In this document: positions 55,557-63,015 of the stretch, one piece after another
How positions within the stretch are numbered: position 1 is the stretch's first letter
How the letters are laid out: each line of letters starts with the position of its first letter
Program-made: the position numbers and the translations under genes
The notes under the pieces: model-generated
Told to the model about the DNA's origin: nothing
Seen by the model: the letters and a program-made list of their open reading frames with translations, nothing else
Databases searched by the model: none
NCBI RefSeq assembly: GCF_002000985.1
Contig: NZ_CP018822.1
Span: forward strand, 2,064,001 to 2,128,000
Source of the DNA: Streptococcus gallolyticus subsp. gallolyticus DSM 16831
GTDB taxonomy: Bacteria > Bacillota > Bacilli > Lactobacillales > Streptococcaceae
Reading direction: 5' to 3'
Length of the DNA stretch: 64,000 nucleotides

Positions 55557-57076
55557 ACAGTTTCAGCCTTTCGTTGTTTGGCAAGCATTTGTGACAGCTG
55601 TGGACGCATGATTTTATTGGTTGGATTGAGTGGGAAAGCTTCCACAAAATAAATTTCTGTCGGACACTCGTGTTTAACCAAATGTTTGGCACAATATTCT
55701 CTGACTTCTTCTTTTAATTCAGCACTTGCCACAACATCGGGTTGCAAAATGATAGCCGCCGCAACGATTTCACCATAAATATCATCTGGTAATGGCACCG
55801 CCGCAATTCCTCTGACAAAATCTAAATTTCCGATAACATTCTCAATGACGGTCGGATTGATTTTTTCGCCGCCGCGATTGATGACATTTTTACTGCGACC
55901 ATTTAACCAAAGATAACCATCCTCGTCATAATAACCAAGGTCTCCTGTTAACAACCAGCCATCTCTGAATGATTTTGGACTTGGTGATAAATAGTCTGTA
56001 ATAACGTGTGGTCCGCGAATGGCAATCTCACCTTCAATGCCAGCTTTCATGGTCAAGTCATCACCGTCAACGATTTTGACTTCACTACCATAAGGTTTAC
56101 CAACAGAACCAACCTTTATAGCATCAATTGGGTTGAGAGTACATTGACTACAAGATTCTGTCATACCATAGCCTTCAAGAATTGGCACACCAAATGTTTC
56201 TGAAAATTCACGATTACGATTGATTGGCAACATGGCTGATGCACAACGAATAAAACGCAATTGATGATTAGGGTCAAAATTATCTAACGACTGTTGATTT
56301 TTCAGCAAAATCGTTACAATCGTTGGCACCACAGAACTCCATGTACAATGATGTGCAGTAATCCATTGCCAGAAGTGACTAGCGCTAAATTTCGGTGCAA
56401 TCACAATCCGACCATTTGATAACAAGGTCGAAACGACAATCAATTCTTGCGCATTGATGTGAAACATAGGCATCACAATCAAAACAGTATCGTCTTTTGT
56501 CATGCGGTGCGACACCAAGTCGTCCTCACCAGCCAAGCGCATAAAACGGTGCGAAAGTCCAACTTGCTTAGGCTTTCCTGTCGTCCCAGACGTATTCAAA
56601 ATCCAGCCCAAGGTATCTTCAGTCGGTGCCATTTCTTTGTGCGTATTATCATTGTCCTTACGACTTAGCAAGACCAAATCTGGAAATGTTTTAAGATGTA
56701 ACACTTCGTAGCGCAATTCAGCATTTTCTTTGAAAGCAGCCGCTTTTTCCTGATTGAAAATCATTGCAGGATACTGATTCTCATCATAATCTGCTACCAA
56801 TTCTGCAATCGGTGTTGTACTTGCCACAGGATGCGCGGTAATCCCATAACGCCACATCGCCTGATTCATCGGAATATAAACCGCTGAATTTTCCAGAGCC
56901 ATAAAAACGACATCATCTTTTCCAAGACCATTCCGCCTAAAAGCCTCTTGAAAAATAGCAATATCATCTTCCACATCTTGCCCCGTAAACCAGCGATTAA
57001 GAGAGATATCTTTTAAAAATTCACGCTCCGCATTTTCCAACAAACGTGCCTTTAAATCATCAACTAACTGTGTCAT
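55553..57076 (-). CDS. Adenylate-forming (ANL superfamily) acyl ligase 1
   Basis: A 507-residue AMP-binding enzyme, tandem paralogue of the following gene (shared GQD.EDDI, MPMFHINAQ, NPTNKIMR). Motif A3 is ILNTSGTTGKPKQVGLSH; A7/A8 is GWLLTGDLGYYDEDGYLWLNGR; an A10 lysine is present in PTNKIMRPQL. Relatives include 4-chlorobenzoate- and oxalate-CoA ligase-like enzymes, but the specificity cannot be read by eye. It starts seven bases after the acyltransferase stop. Having two diverged copies suggests two substrates or two steps. Confidence 0.88.
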   Translation of the reverse strand: MTQLVDDLKARLLENAEREFLKDISLNRWFTGQDVEDDIAIFQEAFRRNGLGKDDVVFMALENSAVYIPMNQAMWRYGITAHPVASTTPIAELVADYDENQYPAMIFNQEKAAAFKENAELRYEVLHLKTFPDLVLLSRKDNDNTHKEMAPTEDTLGWILNTSGTTGKPKQVGLSHRFMRLAGEDDLVSHRMTKDDTVLIVMPMFHINAQELIVVSTLLSNGRIVIAPKFSASHFWQWITAHHCTWSSVVPTIVTILLKNQQSLDNFDPNHQLRFIRCASAMLPINRNREFSETFGVPILEGYGMTESCSQCTLNPIDAIKVGSVGKPYGSEVKIVDGDDLTMKAGIEGEIAIRGPHVITDYLSPSPKSFRDGWLLTGDLGYYDEDGYLWLNGRSKNVINRGGEKINPTVIENVIGNLDFVRGIAAVPLPDDIYGEIVAAAIILQPDVVASAELKEEVREYCAKHLVKHECPTEIYFVEAFPLNPTNKIMRPQLSQMLAKQRKAETV

Positions 57077-57083
57077 GAATATC

Positions 57084-58244
57084 TTAATTTCCTTTCTTTA
57101 TATGATTTGGACGACCAATTAAAATGCCAAATGGCGATACTTTGTAGCAAAAATAAGAAATTAGCCACGCACCACCCAATACCAAAAGATAACCCAATGG
57201 GAAAAGCAAAGCCAAGGCTACATCACTCAAATACGGATTAATCCAATCAATCACTAAGCCAAAAATGGCAAGAGAGGCTGTTTGCGTCAGATAAATCCCA
57301 AATGATAATTTCGACGACAAATCAACCGAGCGACGTAACCATTGGAGACTTGATTTTTCACGATTTCTAGCGTAATGCAAACTAAGCGCAAATATCGTTG
57401 CAATCATGAAAATCGCATAAATCATCATGTAAGGCTGATGAACCAAATGCGCATAATGACGACTTAACCCAAGAATCTTTGTATTGTAATAATAAAGCCC
57501 TATCGTCCCCAGACTTAGACAAGCGGTTATCGCATAAATTCGCTTTTGATAAGTCATCAAAAGTGTCGTGACTTTATCATAATGAATAGACACATAAGCA
57601 CCAGCCATAAAGTAAAATTGATAAGTCAAGACAAACATTCCGTAGGACCGGAAAAGATATGGCCAATTCGTATGGTCTTGATGTGGAAAAATGTATTTGA
57701 TATAGAAAAGAAAAAGCAACTGAATAAGCGCTGAAATGGAAATAATAAGGTTATGTCGATTCACAAATCGCTTATACAACCAAAGCATGATTGGAAAAAT
57801 CAAGTAAAGTTGCATGGTTACCAAAATATAGTAAAGGTAAAAGCGATTCCCATGTAAAAGGGCATCTCCCCATTCTCCAAGCCATTCAGGAAAAGTAAAA
57901 CTTCCCATAACCAATAACGTGATTAGAATATAAAATCCATTCCAAAAAACGTACGGAATTCCTGAACCTTTAAAACGTTTAATCCAAAAAGGTACAATAT
58001 CCAAATGGTCCTTTTTATAATTTCCTAAAAATAGCACAAGTCCCGTGACAAACATAAACCCCATACGTGTAAAATGGGGCATTAAGTGAGTTGCCGTGAA
58101 AAATTCATAAGCTCCTGAACTTTTAGATACGGCGTTGGTAAATAGAGAACTAACATGATTAATCAGCACTCCAAAAATAAAAATACAGCGCATGAGGTCA
58201 ACCTCATAAAGGTACCTCTTCTTTTTTTTCGCTTCTGTTGGCAA
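57084..58244 (-). CDS. Integral membrane acyltransferase (acyltransferase_3 family)
   Basis: A protein of about 386 residues with roughly ten membrane helices. The start of the catalytic region, YLYEVDLMRCIFIFGVLINHVSS, has the Arg and His of acyltransferase_3 proteins (OafA/WecH-like). I place the start at a TTG (58244) with AAGGAG eight bases upstream; the longer GTG frame to 58316 has no ribosome-binding site. It probably O- or N-acylates a sugar, lipid or small molecule at the membrane. It leads the operon with two acyl ligases and an importer, and lies just after the micro-ORF unit. Confidence 0.82.
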   Translation of the reverse strand: MPTEAKKKKRYLYEVDLMRCIFIFGVLINHVSSLFTNAVSKSSGAYEFFTATHLMPHFTRMGFMFVTGLVLFLGNYKKDHLDIVPFWIKRFKGSGIPYVFWNGFYILITLLVMGSFTFPEWLGEWGDALLHGNRFYLYYILVTMQLYLIFPIMLWLYKRFVNRHNLIISISALIQLLFLFYIKYIFPHQDHTNWPYLFRSYGMFVLTYQFYFMAGAYVSIHYDKVTTLLMTYQKRIYAITACLSLGTIGLYYYNTKILGLSRHYAHLVHQPYMMIYAIFMIATIFALSLHYARNREKSSLQWLRRSVDLSSKLSFGIYLTQTASLAIFGLVIDWINPYLSDVALALLFPLGYLLVLGGAWLISYFCYKVSPFGILIGRPNHIKKGN

Positions 58245-58380
58245 AATGGCTGCTCCTTCTGTTAAATTTACTTGGCAACCATTATCCACCTTAAAACTTA
58301 ATGCTATCTTAAGCACGGCAAAAGAAAAGAAGCGCTTAAACTATTAATTACCACAAATTTTCCGTTAAAAATAAGCTAGA

Positions 58381-58417
58381 AAAAAACAAAAAATCTGGAA
58401 CACCTAAGTGTTCCAGA
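58381..58417 (-). terminator. Strong terminator of the micro-ORF transcription unit
   Basis: TCTGGAACAC, loop and GTGTTCCAGA form a perfect 10-bp stem with a four-base loop, followed by T6 and more T on the minus strand. It separates the micro-ORF array from the acyltransferase operon. Confidence 0.92.
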
Positions 58418-58469
58418 CCCTTTTAAAAATATTGCGTATGTTGTACCAACATACCAATCTCATAAGGAG

Positions 58470-58526
58470 TTAGGCTGTTGGATTATTATCTCCATTTTTA
58501 TAGCGACTTAAATTCATTTTCAGCAT
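58470..58526 (-). CDS. RYKNGD micro-ORF 6 (18 residues)
   Basis: An 18-codon frame with GGAGG eight bases before ATG encoding MLKMNLSRYKNGDNNPTA. The core RYKNGD uses codons CGC TAT AAA AAT GGA GAT, different from other copies, so the peptide rather than the DNA is conserved. It has a five-residue extension after the core. It is the last copy before the terminator. No known family is recognised; a precursor or signal peptide is possible. Confidence 0.65.
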   Translation of the reverse strand: MLKMNLSRYKNGDNNPTA

Positions 58527-58573
58527 TGTACATACCTCCACGACTTTTTTTATCACTACTTTTTACATTGGTT

Positions 58574-58598
58574 TCACTCCTTTAGCTATTTTCTGCAA
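58574..58598. repeat. Short direct repeat in the micro-ORF unit, copy 2
   Basis: The sequence (minus strand TTGCAGAAAATAGCTAAAGGAGTGA outline) recurs at 58966-58992 with a two-base difference. It shows that the units arose by duplication. Confidence 0.8.
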
Positions 58599-58639
58599 TT
58601 AGCTAAAGTATCACCATTTTTATATCTTGCTACGTTCAT
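58586..58639 (-). CDS. RYKNGD micro-ORF 5 (17 residues)
   Basis: A 17-codon frame with GGAGG six bases before ATG encoding MNVARYKNGDTLANCRK. The Arg codon is AGA here, against CGN in the others, with the peptide core unchanged. The seven residues after the core run into the short direct repeat, as if an earlier stop right after the core had been lost. Function unknown. Confidence 0.65.
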   Translation of the reverse strand: MNVARYKNGDTLANCRK

Positions 58640-58690
58640 AAGATACCTCCATTAATCTGAAAATACTCACATAACAACGATAATAATCAC

Positions 58691-58798
58691 CTAATTTTTA
58701 ATTTGTTTTTCTGTTTTTTGATTGATACAGCGATTGACTCGTCGCCATATCTGTTTAGAGTCTCCATTTTTGTAACGGCCTACATTGATTGCTTTCAT
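58691..58798 (-). CDS. RYKNGD micro-ORF 4 (35 residues, extended)
   Basis: A 35-codon frame starting MKAINVGRYKNGD and continuing with a basic tail (SKQIWRRVNRC, then QKTEKQIKN). Its ribosome-binding site is weak compared with its neighbours, and the 201 bases before it hold only decayed sequence. The first 13 residues match the 13-residue peptides; the tail probably arose by loss of the stop codon. It may be a degenerate copy. Confidence 0.55.
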   Translation of the reverse strand: MKAINVGRYKNGDSKQIWRRVNRCINQKTEKQIKN

Positions 58799-58965
58799 AT
58801 CTATCACAACTTTCTTTAAAAGCTTTTTCAAACATGGAAGCAATATGATTAGAAGCCCTTTCGATTACTACTGTTACTAGCAACAAGATCAACCGGTAAT
58901 ATTTCTTGCACTAGCCATTTCTAACCGTTTACTTCCAATAATATTTTCTCACCTAAAATGTGACA

Positions 58966-58992
58966 TCACTCCTTTATCGCTATTTTCTGCAA
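58966..58992. repeat. Short direct repeat in the micro-ORF unit, copy 1
   Basis: Partner of 58574-58598; lies a few bases after micro-ORF 3, at the same relative position as copy 2 after micro-ORF 5. Confidence 0.8.
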
Positions 58993-58999
58993 CAAGTCG

Positions 59000-59041
59000 T
59001 TAGTCTCCATTTTTGTAACGACCTACATTAAACATCAACAT
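59000..59041 (-). CDS. RYKNGD micro-ORF 3 (13 residues)
   Basis: A 13-codon frame with GGAGG eight bases before ATG encoding MLMFNVGRYKNGD, stop right after the core. Core codons: CGT TAC AAA AAT GGA GAC. It is one of three copies of identical length. The strong ribosome-binding site and exact spacing indicate real translation. No family recognised. Confidence 0.7.
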   Translation of the reverse strand: MLMFNVGRYKNGD

Positions 59042-59100
59042 AAGGCGTTCCTCCGATGTACTTTGTTACAAGTTTTGGTTTTCAAGGCTAAACAAGATGC

Positions 59101-59142
59101 TTAATCACCATCTTTATAGCGTCCTAAGTTAAAAGCTAACAT
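59101..59142 (-). CDS. RYKDGD micro-ORF 2 (13 residues)
   Basis: A 13-codon frame with GGAGG eight bases before ATG encoding MLAFNLGRYKDGD. It has the only core change of the set (Asn to Asp). Core codons: CGC TAT AAA GAT GGT GAT. Length and layout are identical to copy 3. Confidence 0.7.
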   Translation of the reverse strand: MLAFNLGRYKDGD

Positions 59143-59192
59143 AAGCGCCACCTCCGTAAAGTCAACTGTGCCTACTCACTCCGACTAGGAGA

Positions 59193-59234
59193 CTAATCAC
59201 CATTTTTGTACCGGGCGACATGTGGTTTCATCAT
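59193..59234 (-). CDS. RYKNGD micro-ORF 1 (13 residues)
   Basis: A 13-codon frame encoding MMKPHVARYKNGD; a second ATG allows a 12-residue form. An AAGGAGG site lies 11 bases before the first ATG, rather far. Core codons: CGG TAC AAA AAT GGT GAT. It is the first copy after the consensus promoter. Function unknown. Confidence 0.68.
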   Translation of the reverse strand: MMKPHVARYKNGD

Positions 59235-59287
59235 AAGAACTGTTACCTCCTTACTTCGTTACTTTTGTCATCCTTCTTTACACTTTT

Positions 59288-59316
59288 ATTATAGTGTAAC
59301 CGCTTACTTTTGTCAA
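59288..59316 (-). promoter_or_regulatory. Perfect consensus promoter of the micro-ORF unit with cre-like site
   Basis: -35 TTGACA (59311-59316), 17 bases, -10 TATAAT (59288-59293): a full match to the sigma-70/SigA consensus. GTGTAACCGCTTACT (59294-59308), filling the spacer, differs from the cre consensus WTGNAANCGNWNNCW at one position, suggesting CcpA repression. The leader to the first ATG is about 45 bases. Confidence 0.85.
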
Positions 59317-59426
59317 TACCTAAATACTCATTTTTCTAAAAAATAGTCAAAAATCTCATTTTTGATGAAATAAAATAATAAGCGTTTTTGTTATTCAAAG
59401 AAATCATTCTTTGCTAAAATAGAGAT

Positions 59427-60581
59427 ATGATTAATTTTACTGATTATGGCATTGAGATGTGGGATGATGAGAAAATTGCTTCTTTTCGTCGCACGCTGCT
59501 TGCTTGGTATGACAATGAAAAGCGAGATTTGCCTTGGCGCAGAACCAAAAATCCTTATCACATTTGGGTGTCTGAAATCATGTTGCAACAAACACAAGTT
59601 GTTACTGTTATTCCCTACTATGAACGCTTTTTAGCTTGGTTTCCAACCATTGACGCTCTCGCCAAAGCTCCTGAAGAAAAATTACTTAAAGCGTGGGAAG
59701 GCTTAGGTTATTATTCACGCGTGCGCAATATGCAAAAAGCTGCGCAAGAAATCATGGACGATTTTAATGGCGAATTTCCTAGCACTTATGATGATATTCT
59801 CTCCCTAAAAGGAATTGGACCTTATACGGCTGGTGCGATTGCAAGCATTGCTTTTGACCTTCCCGAGCCAGCTGTGGACGGCAATGTCATGCGTGTTATG
59901 GCAAGGCTTTTTGAGGTCAATTATGATATTGGTGACCCTAAAAATCGCAAAATCTTTCAGGCTATTATGGAAGTGCTCATTGACCCTGAACGTCCTGGGG
60001 ATTTCAATCAAGCACTTATGGATTTGGGCACAGATATTGAGTCTGCTAAAAATCCTCGCCCAGATGAATCACCAATTCGCTTTTTCAGCGCAGCTTATTT
60101 ACACGGCACTTATGACAAATACCCTATCAAATTGCCAAAGAAAAAGCCAAAACCGTTGCAAATTCAAGCTTTTGTCATTCGCAACAGCAAAGGTGATTTC
60201 CTATTAGAAAAGAATACTGACGGACGCTTGCTCGGAGGTTTCTGGTCATTTCCAATCATGGAAACTGATTTTATCGGACAACAGCTTGATTTATTTGAAA
60301 CAGATAATGCCAAAAACACTCTCAAAACAACGTCGCAAAAAACGTTATTTAAGGAAGATTATCAACTAACCCCAACTTGGACAAATCAAACCTTCAATCA
60401 CGTCAAGCATACCTTTAGCCACCAAAAATGGACAATCGAACTCATCGAAGGCTCAGTCAACTCAAATGAGTTTACCAAAGATAGGGAACTCCGCTGGGTC
60501 GCACAAGACCAACTTTCCACCTACCCCATGGCAACCCCACAAAAGAAAATGTTAAAAGAGTATCTGAGAATGGAGAAATAA
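59427..60581 (+). CDS. mutY: A/G-specific adenine glycosylase MutY, without iron-sulfur cluster
   Basis: MutY (384 residues) removes adenine mispaired with 8-oxoguanine. The catalytic Glu is in WVSEIMLQQTQV, the helix-hairpin-helix in LKGIGPYTAGAIA, and the catalytic Asp in EPAVDGNVMRV. A C-terminal NUDIX-like domain (about 240-380) recognises 8-oxoG. The four cysteines of the [4Fe-4S] loop are absent: the region reads GTDIESAKNPRPDESPIR. Clusterless MutY is known in lactic acid bacteria. The gene diverges from the micro-ORF unit. Confidence 0.94.
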   Translation: MINFTDYGIEMWDDEKIASFRRTLLAWYDNEKRDLPWRRTKNPYHIWVSEIMLQQTQVVTVIPYYERFLAWFPTIDALAKAPEEKLLKAWEGLGYYSRVRNMQKAAQEIMDDFNGEFPSTYDDILSLKGIGPYTAGAIASIAFDLPEPAVDGNVMRVMARLFEVNYDIGDPKNRKIFQAIMEVLIDPERPGDFNQALMDLGTDIESAKNPRPDESPIRFFSAAYLHGTYDKYPIKLPKKKPKPLQIQAFVIRNSKGDFLLEKNTDGRLLGGFWSFPIMETDFIGQQLDLFETDNAKNTLKTTSQKTLFKEDYQLTPTWTNQTFNHVKHTFSHQKWTIELIEGSVNSNEFTKDRELRWVAQDQLSTYPMATPQKKMLKEYLRMEK

Positions 60582-60582
60582 A

Positions 60583-61044
60583 ATGATTACGGGTTCATGT
60601 CTCTGTCACTTACCAAGCCCAAAAACTGTTAGGACCTATCGTGTTTTGCCACTGTTCGTAGCGTCGTAGCTGATTGGATTCTCTTCGTCCTTTGGACTAT
60701 GACAATCCTAATCATCCTGACGGGGGTGCGTCAACGAAATCATAGATTTCTGACTTACCGCCTGCCAAAAGGCTTCAGCATCGGCTTTTTCGGTTAATTC
60801 TCTGGTCAACGTTGAAGATTTTCAAATCTTATCTGGTGCAGATGAGCTTGTGACTTATGAATCCTCTAAAGGAAAATACCGCTATTATTGCAAGAATTGT
60901 CACAGCCAAATTTACCACATCAAAGATGATATGCCAGATAAAGTTACTTTAAAACTGGGAACAATTGACCGTTGCGAACAAGACTTAACCTTACTCGAAC
61001 GCAAACACATTCACAACAGCCAGAAATTCCCATGGCTTGAATAA
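60583..61044 (+). pseudogene. Broken GFA-family (glutathione-dependent formaldehyde-activating) protein gene
   Basis: The start (MITGSCLC) begins one base after mutY. A second frame then reads TYQAQKLLGPIVFCHCS (60608-60658), followed by about 104 bases of unrelated sequence and stops. The original frame resumes at 60763 with CQKASASAF and continues to FPWLE. The pieces assemble to a GFA/CENP-V fold protein with CxC and CxxC zinc ligands (CHC.., YYCKNCHS). So a frameshift plus a small insertion have inactivated it. The downstream 64-codon frame alone (60850-61044) is unlikely to work. Confidence 0.8.
60659..60762. repeat. About 104-base insertion in the GFA gene
   Basis: It carries an imperfect inverted repeat, TGATTGGATT with AATCCTAATCA, and a GAAATCATAGATTTC palindrome. 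No ORF. It may be a small palindromic repeat element; the family is not recognised. Confidence 0.5.
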
Positions 61045-61063
61045 TTGAAATAAAATGGGAGTG

Positions 61064-61635
61064 AGACAAATAAAGTCTCCAGTGGAGACTTTATTCATGA
61101 GCCTAAAAATTAAAAAGCGAATCAGTAGTTTCACAGAAACTTGATTTCTCAGCAAGTCTTAATTTCTTGTTGCTGACCTAAAACAGTTCACTGAACTGTT
61201 TTTGACACTTACTTCGTAAGTTTTATTTCCCGATTATAAAGGTTCCCCGAACCTTTATAACCCACCCCCGCATGGCTCGAAAGATTTGGGGAATCTTTCG
61301 AGGTGGGAAATAGAGTCAAGTGAAGCTTGACATCAAAAAGGTTTGGGGAACCTTTTGAGGTTGGAAATGAAGTCAAGCGCAGCTTGATGTCAAAAGGGTT
61401 GTAAAAGCTGATTTATCAGCGCATTAGAATCCACTCAGCAGTGATTGATTGCTCAAACAATTGAGAATTGTTTGAGGTTGGAAATCTAGCTTGCAAAGCA
61501 AGCGTCAAAAAGTGCCTAATCAATTGTGCATGGGAAACTCTAAGTTGACTAAAGTCAACAGAGTTTCTCCAAACTACTGCGTCTTGTAAATAATAACTAT
61601 ATAACCAAAGAAGCTGAGCACTTTTTGTCTCAGCC
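61064..61635. repeat. Palindrome-rich intergenic element
   Basis: About 570 bases with no ORF but more than ten short hairpins, such as TAAAGTCTCC/GGAGACTTTA, AAACAGTTCA/TGAACTGTTT, TTATAAAGGTTC/GAACCTTTATAA, CGAAAGATT/AATCTTTCG, CTCAAACAATT/AATTGTTTGAG and GCTTGC/GCAAGC. The ends carry GAGTGAGACAAA and TTTTGTCTCAGCC, which can pair. I recall similar intergenic repeats with matching termini in other streptococci; a database search is needed to confirm. Confidence 0.65.
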
Positions 61636-61645
61636 TTATTTTTAT

Positions 61646-62851
61646 TTAAGCTTTTTGGCTAATTTTCCCGTATAGGAAATTGAGCAAGAGCCCTGCAAGT
61701 GCTAATATGATAGCAATGTAGAATGCAATTGAGAAGCTGCCATTATTTGCTACTGCTATATTTGAAGCGATACTTGGTGCAAAATAAGCTGCTACTGAAT
61801 ATCCTGTAAACACGATACCGTAGTTTACACCTTGATTGGCAGGACCATAATTTTCCATAACAATTGACGGAAAAACTCCCATGACACCACCAAAACAAAT
61901 GCCAAGCCCAATAATACCAACAGCAAAACCAGCTTGTCCTGGAACAAATGCCAGAACCGCGAGCGCTAAGGCAATAACGGTGAAAATAATATAGAGGGTA
62001 TTTGAACGCCCAATCCTATCTGAAACAGTTCCCCAGATAAAACGTCCACTCGAATTAGCAATTGAATAGAGTGATACGTAAAGAGCGGCGACCGTTGCCG
62101 AAAGCCCAAACATTGACGTGCCAATCGTCCGAGCATTTGAAGCAATCATAAGTCCTGAAAAAGCTCCGACAAAAAACATCGCAATAACAACGTAAAAAAC
62201 TGGTGTCTTTAGCATGTCAATCCATGTTTTGTTGACCACATTTTGCGCTGACGAAGTCGGTGGATTCCAACCGTCAGGCTTATATCCTGCAGGTGCTTTT
62301 TGGACAAAGACACTTGCCACAATAACAATGACAATATATGCTAGACCAATTGTCCGAAAGGCGTACTGAGCATCATGAGATAAAATCAAGCTATTAGCAA
62401 TCGGTGAAGCAAAAACAGCCGCTAAACCCATACCGCCTGTTATTATCCCAGAAGCTAGGCCACGCTTATCTGGGAACAGTCGTAAGGTATTGGACAGGTA
62501 ACCAGAGTAAGCAAAACCTTGACCAAGCCCTGCAATCAAACCGTAGTAAATATACAACTGCGCTAAACTAGTTGCCGTACCCGTGAGATAAAAACCACTA
62601 GCAAAAAGAATCGCACCAATCGCAATTGACCACTTCACCCAGCCTTTATCCGCAAAATATCCGCCTAAAATCATCGGAATCGGACCAATGGCTGAATTAA
62701 TGGAAAAAGCTAACATGATTTGGGGCATTGTCCAGCCTGTCTGTTCACTCAAAGGCTGCGCAAAAGTTGAAAAAGCATAAACTGCACCTGTGCATAGTAA
62801 GATAGCAGTCGAGGCTGCCAGCACTAGCCAGCGATTTATTTTTTTATCCAT
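61646..62851 (-). CDS. MFS transporter, oxalate/formate antiporter (OFA) family
   Basis: A 401-residue protein with 12 predicted helices. The N-terminal helix with LCTGAVYAFSTFAQPLSEQTGW and the GYFADKGWVKW loop are typical of the OFA family of anion antiporters. Substrate is not determined; oxalate, formate or a monocarboxylate are family possibilities. The promoter has a perfect cre match over its -35, so catabolite repression by CcpA is likely. Confidence 0.85.
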   Translation of the reverse strand: MDKKINRWLVLAASTAILLCTGAVYAFSTFAQPLSEQTGWTMPQIMLAFSINSAIGPIPMILGGYFADKGWVKWSIAIGAILFASGFYLTGTATSLAQLYIYYGLIAGLGQGFAYSGYLSNTLRLFPDKRGLASGIITGGMGLAAVFASPIANSLILSHDAQYAFRTIGLAYIVIVIVASVFVQKAPAGYKPDGWNPPTSSAQNVVNKTWIDMLKTPVFYVVIAMFFVGAFSGLMIASNARTIGTSMFGLSATVAALYVSLYSIANSSGRFIWGTVSDRIGRSNTLYIIFTVIALALAVLAFVPGQAGFAVGIIGLGICFGGVMGVFPSIVMENYGPANQGVNYGIVFTGYSVAAYFAPSIASNIAVANNGSFSIAFYIAIILALAGLLLNFLYGKISQKA

Positions 62852-62894
62852 AAGAGACCTCCTTTTGGATTACATTTGCCTTATTTTGACAAAG

Positions 62895-62932
62895 ATAATA
62901 ACAAAATCGCCTTAAAATGTCAACGCTTACAT
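62895..62932 (-). promoter_or_regulatory. OFA transporter promoter with perfect cre site
   Basis: -35 TTGACA (62918-62923), 17 bases, -10 TATTAT (62895-62900). The minus strand of 62918-62932 reads ATGTAAGCGTTGACA, an exact match to WTGNAANCGNWNNCW, covering the -35. Confidence 0.78.
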
Positions 62933-63015
62933 TGTAAAAAATTAATACTAAAATACTAAAAAAATCAGAAAATTGTATTATAGCATTAAAAACTGATACT
63001 ATCGTAGGTTGTCTA

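Noticed and set aside
58245..58316. Longer N-terminus of the acyltransferase from a GTG at 58316
   Set aside because: The GTG has no ribosome-binding site, while the TTG at 58244 has AAGGAG at ideal spacing.
58439..58465. Extra micro-ORF (starts MRLVCWYN) between copy 6 and the terminator
   Set aside because: It has no ribosome-binding site on that strand, lacks the RYKNGD core, and runs into the terminator.
58550..58570. ATG-TAA start-stop with GGAGTG before copy 6
   Set aside because: It could be a relic of a lost copy or a regulatory start-stop, but it encodes nothing and has no supporting pattern.
58747..58838. 26-codon frame (starts MFEKAFKESCDRY) overlapping micro-ORF 4
   Set aside because: It has no ribosome-binding site and overlaps the conserved core in another frame; likely chance.
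60850..61044. 64-residue ORF as an independent gene
   Set aside because: It is the C-terminal fragment of the interrupted GFA gene, which resumes in the same frame from 60763.
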